In this document: positions 1 to 13,400 of the stretch, in pieces
Position numbering within the stretch: the stretch's first letter is position 1
Layout of the letters: each line of letters starts with the position of its first letter
Source: JAVBLU01 sp031553225
GTDB taxonomy: Bacteria; Bacillota; Clostridia; Christensenellales; UBA1750
Direction of reading: 5' to 3'
Length of the DNA stretch: 40,255 bases
Assembly: GCA_031553225.1 (NCBI GenBank)
Contig: JAVBLU010000030.1
Coordinates: 1-40,255 of the forward strand
Position numbers and translations under genes: made by a program
Notes under the pieces: generated by a model
The model's input: the letters and a program-made list of their open reading frames with translations, nothing else
Databases searched by the model: none
Told to the model about the DNA's origin: nothing

Positions 1-187
1 CAACGCGTCGAGGTTTATTTTGAAGAGGATCGGGGAACGGCGGGGCCGCCGTCCATAAGGCCGGCTGCCCCGCGGCCGGGGGAGTGGAACGCGGCCCATG
101 GCGCGGCGATCCGAGCCGGCCAGACGGGCCGGCACGCGCTGTGCGACAAAGGCATATGATACGAGAGGCGCAGCGCCGCCACCGCAC
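1..187. other. Left edge, no assignable gene
   Basis: Frame 1 on the plus strand is open from the first base to a TGA at 157-159, so this could be the last ~52 codons of a gene cut by the window edge. After a plausible start (RVEVYFEED) the reading becomes Pro/Gly/Arg/Ala-rich and looks like translated non-coding GC-rich DNA. A GC hairpin (115-121 with 127-133) lies inside it. The minus strand also shows short open stretches without a start or ribosome site. I cannot decide between a gene end and intergenic sequence. Confidence 0.2.
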
Positions 188-216
188 AAAGCGCCGGCCC
201 GAGGGACCGGCGCTTT
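188..216 (-). terminator. Probable spoVT terminator
   Basis: A perfect 10-bp stem AAAGCGCCGG/CCGGCGCTTT (188-197 with 207-216) with a 9-nt loop lies 17 bases after the spoVT stop on the minus strand. In that orientation the stem ends in TTT but no long U-tract follows, so it may be a weak or partly factor-assisted terminator. Confidence 0.55.
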
Positions 217-233
217 GCATACTTCGGTTTGTT

Positions 234-791
234 TTATTGTTCCATCTGTCGGCCGACGAACCCGGCGGCCGTCTCGGTCACCTTAATCTCCGTATCGCCC
301 ATGCGCGTGCCTGGATCGCGCGCCAGCAGGATGACCGCGCCAACGGGGTCGCCGTCCACCACGATGGGGGCGATTACCTGCGAGGAAAAGTGCGCGTTCT
401 CCTCGTCGTCCTGGGTGATGGGGCAAAACTTGCCGCCCGCGGCGCGGTTGTTCACCACGGTCTGGCGGTTCTTGAGCGCCTGCTCCAGCTCCGCGCTGAT
501 CGCCTTGTCGGTGAGCTCTTTGCGCTGCGCGCCCGAGACGGACACGATCATGTCCTTATCGCAGATGCAGGCCACGTGCCCGAGCGAGCGGTACAGCGAT
601 TCGGTGTACTCGCGCGCGAAGTTGGACAGCTCGCCGATGGGGGAATATTTCTTTAAGATGACCTCGCCATCGCGGTCAGTGAATATCTCCAGCGGGTCGC
701 CCTCTCGAATGCGAAGCGTGCGGCGTATCTCTTTGGGGATAACCACGCGGCCAAGCTCGTCGATGCGGCGTACGATGCCGGTTGCCTTCAT
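234..791 (-). CDS. spoVT: Stage V sporulation protein T (AbrB-family regulator)
   Basis: SpoVT is a forespore DNA-binding regulator that tunes sigma-G dependent genes and spore coat/germination properties. The product of this reading (185 aa) has the full SpoVT architecture: an N-terminal swapped-hairpin AbrB DNA-binding domain (residues 1-50, MKATGIVRRIDELGRVVIPK) and a C-terminal GAF-like sensing domain ending in ETAAGFVGRQMEQ, both near-identical to the Bacillus protein by recollection. The open frame extends nine codons further upstream, but ATG at 791 is chosen because an AGGAGG site lies 7 bases before it and the family starts with MKATG. It is monocistronic here, with its own promoter candidate and terminator. 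In B. subtilis it sits near mfd and mazG; neither is visible in this window. The identification is secure. Confidence 0.97.
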   Translation of the reverse strand: MKATGIVRRIDELGRVVIPKEIRRTLRIREGDPLEIFTDRDGEVILKKYSPIGELSNFAREYTESLYRSLGHVACICDKDMIVSVSGAQRKELTDKAISAELEQALKNRQTVVNNRAAGGKFCPITQDDEENAHFSSQVIAPIVVDGDPVGAVILLARDPGTRMGDTEIKVTETAAGFVGRQMEQ

Positions 792-818
792 GGGAGTTCC
801 TCCTTTGATGATGTTCAT

Positions 819-1480
819 CGCAGCTAGTGTTTCCGCTGCATGGTCGATTATGCAGCAAGAACCTTGGGTTCTTGGCCGTAAACACCCATTTTATCGCGTG
901 ATAGAACCGACCGTTGATTGGTTTAAGCGCTTGTTTAACGCATTAAAGCGACGTGAGAGCAGAATGAACGGCGTACGCTCAATTTTTCACGGCTTTTGTT
1001 CGATAAGATGAAGGAAGCCACAAAAGCACGTCCCAAGCCACTTCTCCTTCCCGCCGTTTATTTCATAAAATTCCTTATATTGTGAAGGATTCAATCCATT
1101 TGCGTAGAAATGGAATAAGGGTTACGTTGTGCCTGTGGGACAGGTGCGGTTTCTTGCGTTTTTTTGTGACTTTCCGGCTTGTTCGTGCGATTTCTGTAGG
1201 AAAAACGGTCCCGAAGCATTTGTTTCCGGTCATAAGACATCTGTTCGGGGCAAAAACGAAACGGATCCTGCGTTCAAAAAAATGGAAAAGCACAAAACCG
1301 ATTACCTTTGCGAAGGCACTAATGAGCAAGACCATGCGCAGGAGGGAGCGATTCATATGACGATACGGAATAGGAATGGGCTGTCGTCCCTGCGCATCCC
1401 GCTCCTCATATAAAGAAGGGTTGATCTCTCGACGGCAGATAGATAGATACGGACGGCACCATCGAAAGGGGACCTCGAAT
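819..1480. other. Divergent intergenic region between spoVT and the giant surface protein
   Basis: This 660-bp stretch is clearly poorer in GC than its flanks. Short open frames in it (for example 1082-1360, plus) have no ribosome site and no recognisable product. It holds a 7-bp perfect inverted repeat AAGAACC-TTG-GGTTCTT (857-873), a hairpin CCATTT-gcgtag-AAATGG (1096-1113), and a 9-bp inverted repeat ATGCGCAGG/CCTGCGCAT (1334-1342 with 1389-1397). A TATAAA at about 1409 lies 70 bases before the surface-protein ATG, but I find no convincing -35 partner, so its promoter is unresolved. Confidence 0.5.
825..853 (-). promoter_or_regulatory. Candidate sigma-G promoter of spoVT
   Basis: On the minus strand GCATA (853-849) is followed after 17 nt by AACACTA (831-825). 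The first element fits the sigma-G -35 consensus gHATR fully, the second fits the -10 CATnHTA type at five of seven positions. Transcription would begin about 25-30 bases before the ATG. spoVT is a known sigma-G gene in Bacillus, so the match is biologically sensible, but it rests on pattern only. Confidence 0.45.
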
Positions 1481-4400
1481 ATGGCCCGATACCTGAACAG
1501 CAACTCCGGCAAGTTCGTGCGCATCGCGCTGGCGTGCAGCCTTGCGCTTCTCATGCTTGTTGGCACATGGACCGACTGGTCCATATTTGCCACCACGCAG
1601 GGCGACGGCGGGCAGGTCTCCGGCCTGTCCGGCGTGCTGACCCTTGTGGGCGCCGCGCCCGAGAGCAATGCGGCAACGCTCAATCTCGAGCTGGCTTCAA
1701 TGGAAGGCCTCGCGGATGCGACGGCCAACTTTGTCCTTCCCGGCGACATCATGCCGGCGGCCGGCCCCTCCTCGGTGCCCGTGCCGCCCATCCCCGCAGG
1801 CGGCTCCGTCGTGGTGTCGCTGCCTGTGACGGGCAACATGGCCAACGCCGGGCTCGTCACCGCCAATGTCGCGGTGCCGGGGTTTGCGCCCGCCAGCTTC
1901 GCGCTGACCGGCGGCGCTCCCGCCGGGTATCCGGGCGGCCAGCCCGTTCCTCCGCCGGCGCCGGTGATGTACGATCCGGCCATGGCGCCCGCCTCGCTTA
2001 CCGCGTCCTACGACGCGGCGGCCGGGGCGATCACCTATATGTTGAACATCTCCTTCGCGGGCGCGCAGCCCGGGGCGGTCATGGAGAACCTGACGGCCAG
2101 CCTGCTATTGCCCTCCGGCTATGAAGGGTTCATGGTTAATCCGGCCATGGTCGCTTTCCCCGCCATCGGCAATGGAAACGGCGCGATGCCCTTTGCGGAG
2201 CAGGCGATGAGCGTGCTCGTTCCGGCCGGCACCTCCGATGAGGACGTGGCCCTCCTGAGCAGCGGCGCCGTCGCCAACATCTTCCAAGGCGGGGCGCAGA
2301 TGGCCACGGTGGGCGTGGGCGCCGGCATGCCGCCGATGATGAACCCCATGGGCGAGGGCATCCAGTCCCTGACCCTGACCAGCACCGGCACCACTTCGCT
2401 CGTGCTGTTTCCCTACGAAGGCGGCACCCTGGACGGTATAGACAAGTATACCGTGGACTCCGGGCGCGACGCGTCGCTCAACCTGGAGATAGTTTACAAC
2501 GTGCCCGCCTACCGCGTGATTGTTCCCGTGCCCTCCTCGTCCGACCCGTATGCGCGCGTGCGCTACCTGGATAAAGACGGCAACCCGATCATCACGCTGG
2601 ACGGCGAGCCTCTCAAGCGGTATCCAGAGGACGGAAATGCCCCCATCGGCATGCCGAGCGTTCCCTACACCCATTACATGTGGGCGGACGTATTCCCTGG
2701 ACAGGGCGGTATGGCCAAGCCGCAGCTGAAATTCTATTTCGAGAACGGCATCACGCCCGTGGGCACAACCTTCGACGTGCAGGCTTTCCTCTACGAGCTG
2801 ACGGCATCGAGCACGAGTCAGGCGCCCGTGGTCGTCGGCACGGCGCCCCTGGCCTCGTCCAACAAGATCACCCTCGTCAGCGCCGCCTCCGAGACCTGGA
2901 CGCTGAACAAAGCAATAGTTCCTACTGATACCACGGATTACACGCACTTTAACAGCAACGACACGCGCAAATCGCGTCCCTTTGCGGACGTGCGCACCGG
3001 CGCGAACAACGACTACAAGGTTACCTACAAACTAACGCTTACCTCCGACAAGGGCGTGAGCGACTACGGCCGCCTGTACAACCAGTCCATGTCCATCCAG
3101 GACGTGCTTACGGGCTTCCCCGCGACGCCCGCGACCGTCACCGTGGTGGATGCTGACAGCAAAGCGGCAATTCCCGCCACGATAACCGGCGGCACGCTCA
3201 GCTTCGACGTGTCCAAGGCCACGGACGCGCCCTATTACGCGCCGCATACCTACATCGTTACCTTCAGCTTTACCAAGAACGATTTCACCAGCGTCTACGA
3301 CCCCGCGACGAAACAGTACACCCCCGCCAAGGACGCGCCCCTGACCGTCCTGAAGAACAATGCCTCCGCCTCGTATGTGCGGATGGTCGCCCCGGGCACC
3401 ACGGTACAGTCCACTGCGGCCGAGGTGCAGAACAAGGTCGGCTACGTGTCCGACCAACCGGTGGCGCAAGACCTGACGCTGCAGAAGTACATCACCGTAT
3501 ACGGCCAAGAGAGCACCTACGCCAAAAGCATGCAGGAGCGCTATCCCGCCTCAACGGGTAAAGTCTCCTTCACGCTGACGGCCTCCGGTACGAGCGTATC
3601 CACGACGACCAGCGTGGACGCAAACGGTCTTGTCACTTTCGCCGGCCTAACCGCGGGCGATTACATCCTCACCGAGTCCACCGGCATCGACGGCTTCACC
3701 AAGGGCATCGACGACTCCGGCGTGGGCGTGCATGTGACCGTCGACCAAAACGGCAACACCACCCTGTCGGTGGACGGCCTGACCAAGGTAGGCAGCAACT
3801 ACAAGGTGACCAACGTGAACGCCTCGCGTGCGGACATCAAGGTTCTCAAGTACAATTACGACGTGTTCTCGGGCACCTATATGAGCATTCCCAAGCCCGG
3901 CATCTATTTTGAGCTTCGCGAAGGCTCTGCGACCGGCGCCGTGGCCGCCACGGGCACCACGTCCGAGTCGGACGGCAGCCTGAACTTCTATAACCTGGAT
4001 TCCACGAAAGCCTACTGGCTGGTTGAGGGCACCCCGACCGACGGGTTCATCAAGGCCACGCCCACCCAGGTCAGCCTGAGCACGAGCACCGTGCTGACCA
4101 CGCAGGTGAACAACGACACGGACAGGGGCACGTTCAAGGTCGGCAAGACGGTCGTTAAGCCGGACGGCACGGCGCCCGCCAGCTTCGAGGCCAGCTTCGA
4201 TCTGGTAAAAATCGCCACCGACCCCGCCGACAGGACAGTGGTCGGCACCTTCACCACCGCGTCCTCCGCGCTGAGCGTGGTGCAGAAAACCTTCCCCGCC
4301 GGCACCTACTACCTGGTGGAGACCAAGCTCGTCGTTGACGGCAAGGACGTCACCGCCACCGGCGACTATAAGCTGGTCACCTACGACGACAAAGTCTCCG

Positions 4401-7400
4401 TGGTGATCGTGGCGGGCGGCAATACCGCCATGCCCGCGGACATAACGGACCTCGTATCCGGCGGCGTGATCACGAACAGCAGCCTGAAGGGCGTGCTGCA
4501 GATCAACAAGGTGGATCACACCGCCGCGTCTCTGAGCGGCTCCTTCAACTTTAACATCTACTATACGAACAGCGACGGCTCGAAGGGCGCGCTCGCCACC
4601 ACGACCACCACATCGGGTGGCAAAGCGACCGTTACCCTCGCTACGGGCACGTACATCGTGGAGGAAGCCACCGCCACGAACCCGACCGACTACATCCTGC
4701 TGGCTCCCGCGAACAACGCGGCGGTCGCCACCGTAACGGCCATGCAGACGCCTGTTCTGGGCGCCGTCACCCTGAACGTTACCTCCTCCGCAGCCGCCCT
4801 TACGCGCACCGGCGGCACGGACAACGTGGCGGTGTTTGCCAACGGCAAGCTCCCCAGCGTGGTCGCTTCCAAAACGAACGCTTCCTCGGGCGCAGGCATC
4901 GACGGCGCCGTCCTCGCCCTGTATAAGCTGAACGGCGCCGATTGCGAGCTTGTGGCCACGCAGACCACGGCCAACGGCGGCAAGGTCACCTTCGGAAAGG
5001 TCGCGCTGGGCGCCTACATCATCGTGGAGACGAAGGTGCCCTCCGGCTTCATGGACCCGGACTATCTGAGCACGGTTTCCGACAACGGCGTTGCGAAATC
5101 CTCGTTCGCCGCGAGCGACGTGAGCGACGCTTCGTTTAACGCGCTTAAGTTCGTCGTCAGCCAGTCCGATCTCGGCGGCGCGGCGATCACCGGCCCCGCC
5201 TTGCTCAACACGCCCCTTGCGAGCGTAGAGATCGCCAAGGTGAGCGCCACGGGTACAACCAAGGTGGCCGGTTCGGTGTTTGGCCTGTACGAGTGCGCCG
5301 ATCCCGCCTCCGCAAGCACCACCAACCTGAAGAGCACCGCCACGAGCGTGGCCGGCTTCGCGGGCTTTAAGGTCGGCTCGGCCGACTTCCAGCTGAAAGC
5401 GGGCTCAACCTACATCATCAAGGAGATCAGCACCACCGGCGAGTTCACCTTGAACGGCGCGGCTGTGAAGATCACCGTATCCGGCGCCGGCGTGGCCACG
5501 GCCACCTGGCTGACGAGCGCCCAGGGCAGCACGACGCAGGGCGGCGTGCTGGCTGTGGACGGCGCATCCGGCAAGATCTCCGTCACCTTCCCCAATTCGC
5601 CCCGGCCGTCCGTCGGCTTCCGCAAGTTGGGCGAGACGACCACGGCGAGCACCCCGAGCAATGTGCATACGTTCCTGCCCCTGAAGGACATTGAGTTCAA
5701 ACTCGCCTACACCTTCAACGGGACGGCCGTCACCGCGACGATCTCCTCGGCGGAAAATGGAACCTTCGACTTCAGCAGCTTGCCCGCCATGAACGACGAC
5801 GGGACGGCCGTCGTGTTCACCCTGACCGAGACCTCCACGCCCTCATATTTGGGCGTGTACCCCTACAAGAAGATGGGGGACGTCACCTTCCAGTTTAAGC
5901 TGGACGCGGCGACGGGCACGTTTGTGATCGACACGATCGCCCAGGCGGGCAACGCGGCCGGCCTGACGATCACGGAAGGCCGCTACGACCTGCTCAATAC
6001 CATGGACACCGGCCGCATCCGCATCACCAAGCACAAAGTGGTCACGGACACGAACGGAAACGTCACCGAACCTGTTCCGGATCTCAACGAGGTCGGCCTG
6101 GCCAACGCCGAGTACGGCATCTTCGGCAAGAATGCAAACGGCGACCTTGAGCTGGTCGGCCAGTTCTACTACACGGGCACCGAACGGCCGGACCTCTTCA
6201 CCACCGCGCTGTCCAACGAGCTGGCGGCGGGCGACTACTTTGTGGCGGAGCTTGCGCCCCCGCTGCTCTACCTCGCCTCGCCCACCTACATTCGCCAGGG
6301 CGGCACCTGGAGCGACTCCATCGCCGCGACCGTGTCGGATATCTCTGATTCGCTCGACGGCAAACAGAATGTCGTCACCGTGTTGAAAAGCGAACACATC
6401 TACGAAGTGCGGGGCCAGTGGGTCACCGTGACGGGTTCCACCACGCCGGCCGACGCGCACTTCGGCAACGTGCAAATCACCGGCGGCCCGGGCACCCTCC
6501 TTCCCGTGCGCGTGAAGCTCCTCAAGCAGGGCGTCACCATGACCGTGGATGCCCAGGGCAACGCCACCTACAGCAACTACGAGCTGCTCAACGACGTGGA
6601 GTTTGAGGTGTACGCCTCTTTGAACGGCGCCAAGCTGGGCAACAAGCCCCTGGCGACGCTGGTGACCGGCCGCATGTCCGACGGCACCGCGTACGAGAAT
6701 GGCGCCGCGCTCTCCAAGCTCATTATCATCAGGAATATTAGCGGCAAGTACTATCTGGAAGACGGTGTTACGGAAATTGACGGCCTCTACCTGGAGGAGA
6801 CCAAGGGGCCCTCGGATGCCAGCTACCAGCTGCTGGGCGGCCAGAACTACGTCGTCCTGCCCCTTGGCGACATCCTAGTCACCGTCTCGCCGGACTGGGA
6901 AGTGGCCACAATAAGCAGCCAGACGGTGTACACGAACATCCGCCGCTACGATGATCCCTTCCTGAACGTGAAGGGCAAGGGCGGCCTGAGCATCAGCAAG
7001 TCCACCACGAACGCCTCGGTGACCAACCTGTCCGGCGCGAAGTTTGAGCTGTACCGCAAGCTGGACATAAGCGCCACCGACAACATCCTCATCGACGGCA
7101 ACGTTACGCTCTCCCCGGCCGGCACGTGGACCAGCGGCGATCTGGTGCCCGGCGTGTACTACCTCAAGGAGATCACCCCGCCCGCCAACGTGCACGGCTT
7201 TGGCACGTACAAGGTGGGTTCGGGTACGGAAAAACCCTTCGTCAGCGGCGCGCTCATCGGCCCGATCATCGTTCCGGCGTACACCGTGAGCGCCCCGTCC
7301 CAGGTGACGCTCACCCTGGTGGAGCCGGGCTATCCGAACCTGACGATCAGCAAGACATGGGCTGCCGGCACGGCCGCCGCTACGGCGACCTTCCTGCTGG

Positions 7401-10400
7401 AGAAGCTTGACACAAGCGACAACGTGGTCGCGTCCTGGACGTCCACCACCGACGCCGGCAACAAAGCGCTCTTCGCGCTGCTGGCGGACGGCACGTACCG
7501 CCTGAAGGAAACGGCCATCGGCGGCGCGGGCGCGGCGACCAGCGTCATCAATCCGGATTTGAAGACCGGCATTAAGCTGAAGGTTGACAAGGGCGTGCTT
7601 ACGTCCGACGGCACGCTGCCGTCCACCATCTCCCTTTCGGGCACCGCGCCCTACTACACCCTCACCGCGTCCAACCCCTCGCTGGGCAAACTGCAGGTGG
7701 TCAAGCAGGCCCTGGCCGCCTCCGGAACCACGGTCAATCCCAAGAACATGGTCGCCACCTTCACGGTCTATGAGAAGAACACCACGAACGTGGTCGCCAC
7801 GCTGACCGTGCAGACCAATGGGACCGGCGGCAACAACACCGCCAGCACCTACCTGCCCGCGGGCACCTACGACGTGGTGGAGACCGCCATGACCGGCAGC
7901 GATCCGGCCGGCGTCGTCCGCGACACGAAGACGTACACGGTGCCGGTCTCCGACGGTACCACGACCACGATTGCCAACTCCGGCAACAACTTCGTTAACC
8001 CCAACGGCAGCGGCTCCTTCACGCTGCGCAAAGCCGACGCCATCAAAGGCACCCTGCTGAACGGCAGCACGCCTACCTTCATGATCGCCACCGACACGGC
8101 CTTCCAGCACCCGGCCAACATCGGCAGCGGCGGTAAGGTCCAGCTGACCAACGGCTCCTACACCGGCATTCTGCCCGCGGGCACCTATTATGTGAAGGAA
8201 ATCATCCCGCCCGTGGGTTACTCGCTGAACGCCTCCTACACCACCCTGACGGTGCAGGCAGGCACGCCATCCAACCTGGCCACCGGCGTGAACTGCGCCA
8301 CCATCAGCAACTACCCGCTTGCGGGCATTACGGTGAACAAGACCTACACGGCGCGCGGCGCCAGCACGCCCACCAACCTGGGCGGCGTCACCTTCACGCT
8401 GTACGTCGCCTCGGGCAGCACATACGTGCCCTACCTGACGAACGGCGCCAACACCACGGCGACCACCGGCACGGCCGGTGCGAACCACGGCATCGCCACC
8501 TTCCAGAACCTTCCTGAGGGCAAGTACGCCGTGGTGGAGACCGGCCTGGCCTCCGGCCTGACCTACGTCTCCATGAACCCCAACTTTACCGACCCGAACA
8601 GCGCCACCTTCAGCGACCTGGGCAAGGTCACCATCGCGCCCGACACAAACGGCCAGCTGAAGGCCACCTACGCAGGCGGCGCCTCCCAGGTGAACGTGCC
8701 CAACCCCTTCACCGGCTTCTACATCTACGTGCACAAGGTGAACGATAAGGGGCAGCCTGTGAAGGACGCCGAGTTCAAGGTGTACACGGATTCGGCGTGC
8801 ACCATCGAGGCGCTGACGACCACCTTCAAGAGCGGCCCGGACGGCCTGGTTTCCATCGGACCGCTGTCCTTCGACGCGAGCGACCCCGATTCGGCCACCT
8901 TCTATGTGAAGGAGACCAAGGCGCCCACTGGCTACGCCGTGAACGCCTGGGTGGAGAGCGACGTGCTGCAGCTGGCTGTGGACGTGTCCTCGCCCTCCGA
9001 CCTGCACGCCACGCGCACCAACGTCAGCGTGATGACGATCACCCCCAGCATCACCAAGCTCGCCTCGCCCACTGCCATCACCACCCCGCTGATGCAGCAG
9101 CCGGCCACGGTTACCTACACGCTGGAGAACTTCGCCCCCGCCACCGCGAACAACCTGCCCCTGGCCACCTTTACGGTGCTGGACAACACCTTTAAGTTCA
9201 TCGACTGGAACGACTCCGTCACGAACCTGCCTTCGTTCAGCATCACCAAGGTTACCGTATACCCGGCCAAGGCGTATGAAACGTACGCGGCCTTCAAGGC
9301 CGGCAACCCGGCCAGCAAGACGCACGTGTACGCCATGGTGGGCGCGGATGCCACCCCGCGTGAGCTTAACCAGCTCAGCGGCGTCACCTGGACGATGCCC
9401 GCCGGCACGAAGGAACTTAAGGTCGTCTACTGCGACAAAGACGGCAACGCCATCGTCGGCGCGGCCTTCGAGGCCGAAAAGATCGAGATGGAGATTGTGT
9501 ACGACAAGTTCTCCAGCGACACCGTCGGCGAGATCCGGCGGGTGGAGAACACGGCCAGCGTGTCCTACAGCTACAACGGCGCGCTGAAGGTCGCCAGCGA
9601 CACGGCCAAAGTGACCTGGCCGCGGATGGAACAGCCGACCATCTCCCTTACGAAGGTAAGCGATGTGGGCGCTCTCCAGTCGCGCCGGGTGGGCGACCGC
9701 GTGGCCTACACGCTCACCCTGAAGAACAACGGCGACCCCGACCTGGTCGCGCCGATCATCCTGGACCGCCTGCCCAAGGGTCAGCTGTCCATGGATCAGG
9801 CGAAAGGCTATACGCTGAGCGCAAGCGGCGTCACCATCGCTACAGATACCGACGTGTTCTTCGACTACAAGGACAACACGGTCATCTGGTCCTTCCCGGG
9901 CGTGTCCCTGCCCAAGGACGCCACGATCACCGTCGAGTTTACCGCGATCATCGACCAGGTCGTGCAGTTCCCCGGCACCGAAACAACGCTTGCCATCAAC
10001 AATTCCGCATTCGCCAGCAGCGGCGCGTTTGTCGGAGCCACCAAGGATAATCCCTTGGGCGCTTCCTTCAAACTTACCACGCAGCAGGCGACGGCCACCA
10101 GCCAGGAAGCCTCGGCGCTTGACGCGGTGCTGGGCTACGACAGCGGCAAAAAGGGCCTGTATGTGAAGGCCCAAACGGAGTTCACGCTCCTTCATCCGGA
10201 CCGGGTGACCCTGCAGAAGGGCATCAGCAAGGACGGCGTGGCCTGGAACACGGACACCTCCGCGCTGCTCGTGCGTCAAGGCGGCAAGCTGTACTACCAG
10301 CTGAACGTGCAGAACAACAGCAGCGCCACCATCACCAGCCTGCGCGTGGCCGACATCCTGCCCTACTACCAGGACCCGATGTTTAGGGACGGCTCGCTGC

Positions 10401-13400
10401 GCGGCACCACCTGGCCGAGCGACTATGTGCTCAATGTGGACGCCATCCGCGCAGTGTACATCCTGCAGAGCGGCGTATCCAAAGACGTGGGCGCGGGCAG
10501 CTACTCCGTACACTACACCCCGTCGCGCGGCGATGTGTCTCGCGATCAGCTGTTCAAAGAAAACTACGCGGAAGCCGCGCCCAGCGGTTCCTGGACGAAC
10601 TCGCCCGCCGGCGCGCAAGCCCTGTACGTGGACGTGAACACATCCGTACCCGCGGGCGCCACGCTCGTCATCGAGATCGAGTGCGGCATACCCTCCGCTA
10701 CCAATGCCAGCATGACGTCCATCGCCGACAAGCTGAGCGCGAACAGCTTCCTGTTCAGCTATTACGACACCGACGCCAGCGGCAACCGCAACTCCAAAGC
10801 CTTCGGTCTTGGCGCCCCTGCGGAGAGCAACGTGGTGAACGCGCTGCTTGAGCCCGACCCGGTGCGCCTGGGCGACTTCGTGTGGGAGGATCAGGACGTG
10901 GACGGCCTACAGGTCGGCTCGTCCACGAACACCCCGATCGCCGGCGTGAGCGTGATTCTTGAGAAGCGCGTGGGCAACACCATCACCGTGGTAGCCCCCA
11001 CCGCCTCGGACACCGCGGTGACGGGCGCCGACGGCAAGTACCTCTACACGAACCTGACGCCTTACTACCAGGGCGCGTCCCTGGTGACGACGGAATACCG
11101 CCTGACCTTTGTGAACCCCGATCCGACCAAGTACCGCTTCACCAAGCCGCTGGTGGGCAGCGACACGGCGATCGACGCCAACCCGATCCCGAACGCCGCT
11201 CATACGCAGGCGCAGACCGATTGGTTCACGCTGCAAAAAGACGATATGACCTTTGATTGTGGTCTGTTCCAGTTCAGCGGCATCGGCGACTACGTGTGGG
11301 TGGACCAAAACGACAACGGCCTGCAGGATGAGCCCGCGAGCGCCGGTCTCAACGGCGTGAGCGTGGACCTGCTGGACGTCACCGGCAACCTGATCGCCAC
11401 CACCACCGCCGACAACCCCAACGGCGGCCAGCCGGGCTACTACCACTTCAACTATCTGGCCACCGGCAAGTACTACGTACGCTTCCACATGCCGACGCCC
11501 ACCGCCACGCTCACCTATGCCTGGGGCAAAGAGGGCGTGGGCTCGGATGAGACCCTCGACTCCGACGGCATCTGGACCTCGCGCAAGCAGCCGAGCGTCA
11601 CCACGGCCGAGATCGATCTGCCCTACGCCGTGCAGGATCTGAGCAACGACCAGGCGCTCATCACGCTGAACAACTACATCGGCGACTACTACTGGTACGA
11701 CATTGAGGACGACGGCATCCAGAGCGCCGCCGACATCCCCCTCAACGACCTCCTCGTGGAGCTCATTCCGGCCGACGCTTTGGTGAACGGCGTGCTGAGC
11801 GCGACGTACACCACCTTTGACGGCTACCAGGCCACCCTCACCAGCAACGGCAGGCGCGACGCCTCCGCCACCAGCAAGGACGGCTACTATGAGTTCACGG
11901 CCATCAAGCCGGGCGATTACGTCCTGCGCTTTGAGAAGCCCGCACCGTCCCTTAAGACCAACGGCATTCAGAACGTGGACTACCGCTTCGTGCAGCCCTT
12001 CCAGGGCGCCACGCCCACGGACAGCAATGTCGAGTTCTTCGGCGGCACGGCCGGCTTCGCCACCACCACCAGCTACTTGGGCTCCGGCGATCCCAGCAAC
12101 ACGCACGGCTACACCGCTCCCTTTACGGTGGACGCGGACACGGACAACGACACCTTCGACGCGGCCGTCACCCACGCCCTGGACAATCAGCTGGGCAACT
12201 TCGTGTGGTTCGACGAGAACTACAACGGCGTGTGGGACAGCGGCGAGATCGGCATCGAAGGCCTGAGCGTGCAGCTCATCCCCGATGCGACCACGGCGGC
12301 CAACGGCGGCGTAACGCGCTCCACGCTGACGGACGCCGACGGACACTACCTCTTCCAGCACATCGTGCCGGGCACGTACACAGTTCAGTTCGAACTGCCC
12401 ACCACGAGCAGCAACATCCTCCCGACCGACGCATCCCTCACCAGCATTCAGCGCAGCCTGATCAGCTACGCCTTCACCGACAAGGTGAACGCCGCTACGC
12501 CCACGGCCTTTGACGAGGACACGGACAGCGACGCGGACGACACGGGCGTTACCCTCGCCTTCTCCATCGAGCGCGACACGGACAACATGCTCGTCGACGC
12601 GGGCATCGTACGCTTCGGCGCCATCGGCGACAAAGCATGGATCGACATCGGCTCGAGCCTTGACCTGCAGGACACTGGCGACGACCCGCTGCCCGGCGTA
12701 ACGGTGACGCTGTACGAGCTGGAAAACGGCGTGCGCAAGGCGACGCCCACCGGCACGGAAATGACGGACGGAAACGGCGAATACCTCTTCGCGGCCTCCA
12801 AGGGCTATAAGATCAAGACCGGCCGCGACTATGAAGTGGTGTTCGATATCGGCTCGATCGCCAACCCCGCGAACTACTTCTTCGTAACGGCGAACGTAGG
12901 AAGCGACGATGAGATCGACTCCGACGCCCTGATCACCGAAGGCACGGCCACCACCAAGCGCGCCACCCTGCCCTTCAACCTGGACGTGAAGACCCCCGTG
13001 GACCTCTCCAACGATGTGGGCGTCATCCTCCTGGACAACAAGCTGGGCGACTTCATGTGGCTGGATGAGGACCCGAACAACGCCTACGAGCTGGACGGCA
13101 CGCTGAAGGCCGGCTCTCAGGACGGCATCCAGAACGAGACCCCCAAGACACCGCTGCAGGGCCTGAGCGTGTACCTGCTGGGCGATACGAACAACGGCCT
13201 CTCCGGCGCGCGCGGCACGCTGCCGCCCTCCGGAACCTACGCGCTGGCTTCCTCCACAACGACGGACGCGAACGGCGCATACCTCTTTGAGCACCTCCTG
13301 CCCGGCAACTACAAGGTCGTGTTCACCCGTCCTGTAGACGGCGACATGGTGTACGGCGTGGCCACGAACTACGCCTTCACCCTGCCGAACGTGGGCAACG

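Noticed and set aside
1334..1397. Inverted repeat before the surface-protein gene as an invertible (phase-variable) promoter
   Set aside because: The arms are only 9 bp, the enclosed segment is 46 bp and no recombinase gene is adjacent.
6875..10618. Antisense open frame of 1,247 codons opposite the surface-protein gene
   Set aside because: The high-GC, repeat-rich sense codons (few T/A-rich triplets) keep the antisense frame open. Its product is Gly/Arg/His/Val-rich low-complexity sequence with no domain and no ribosome site.
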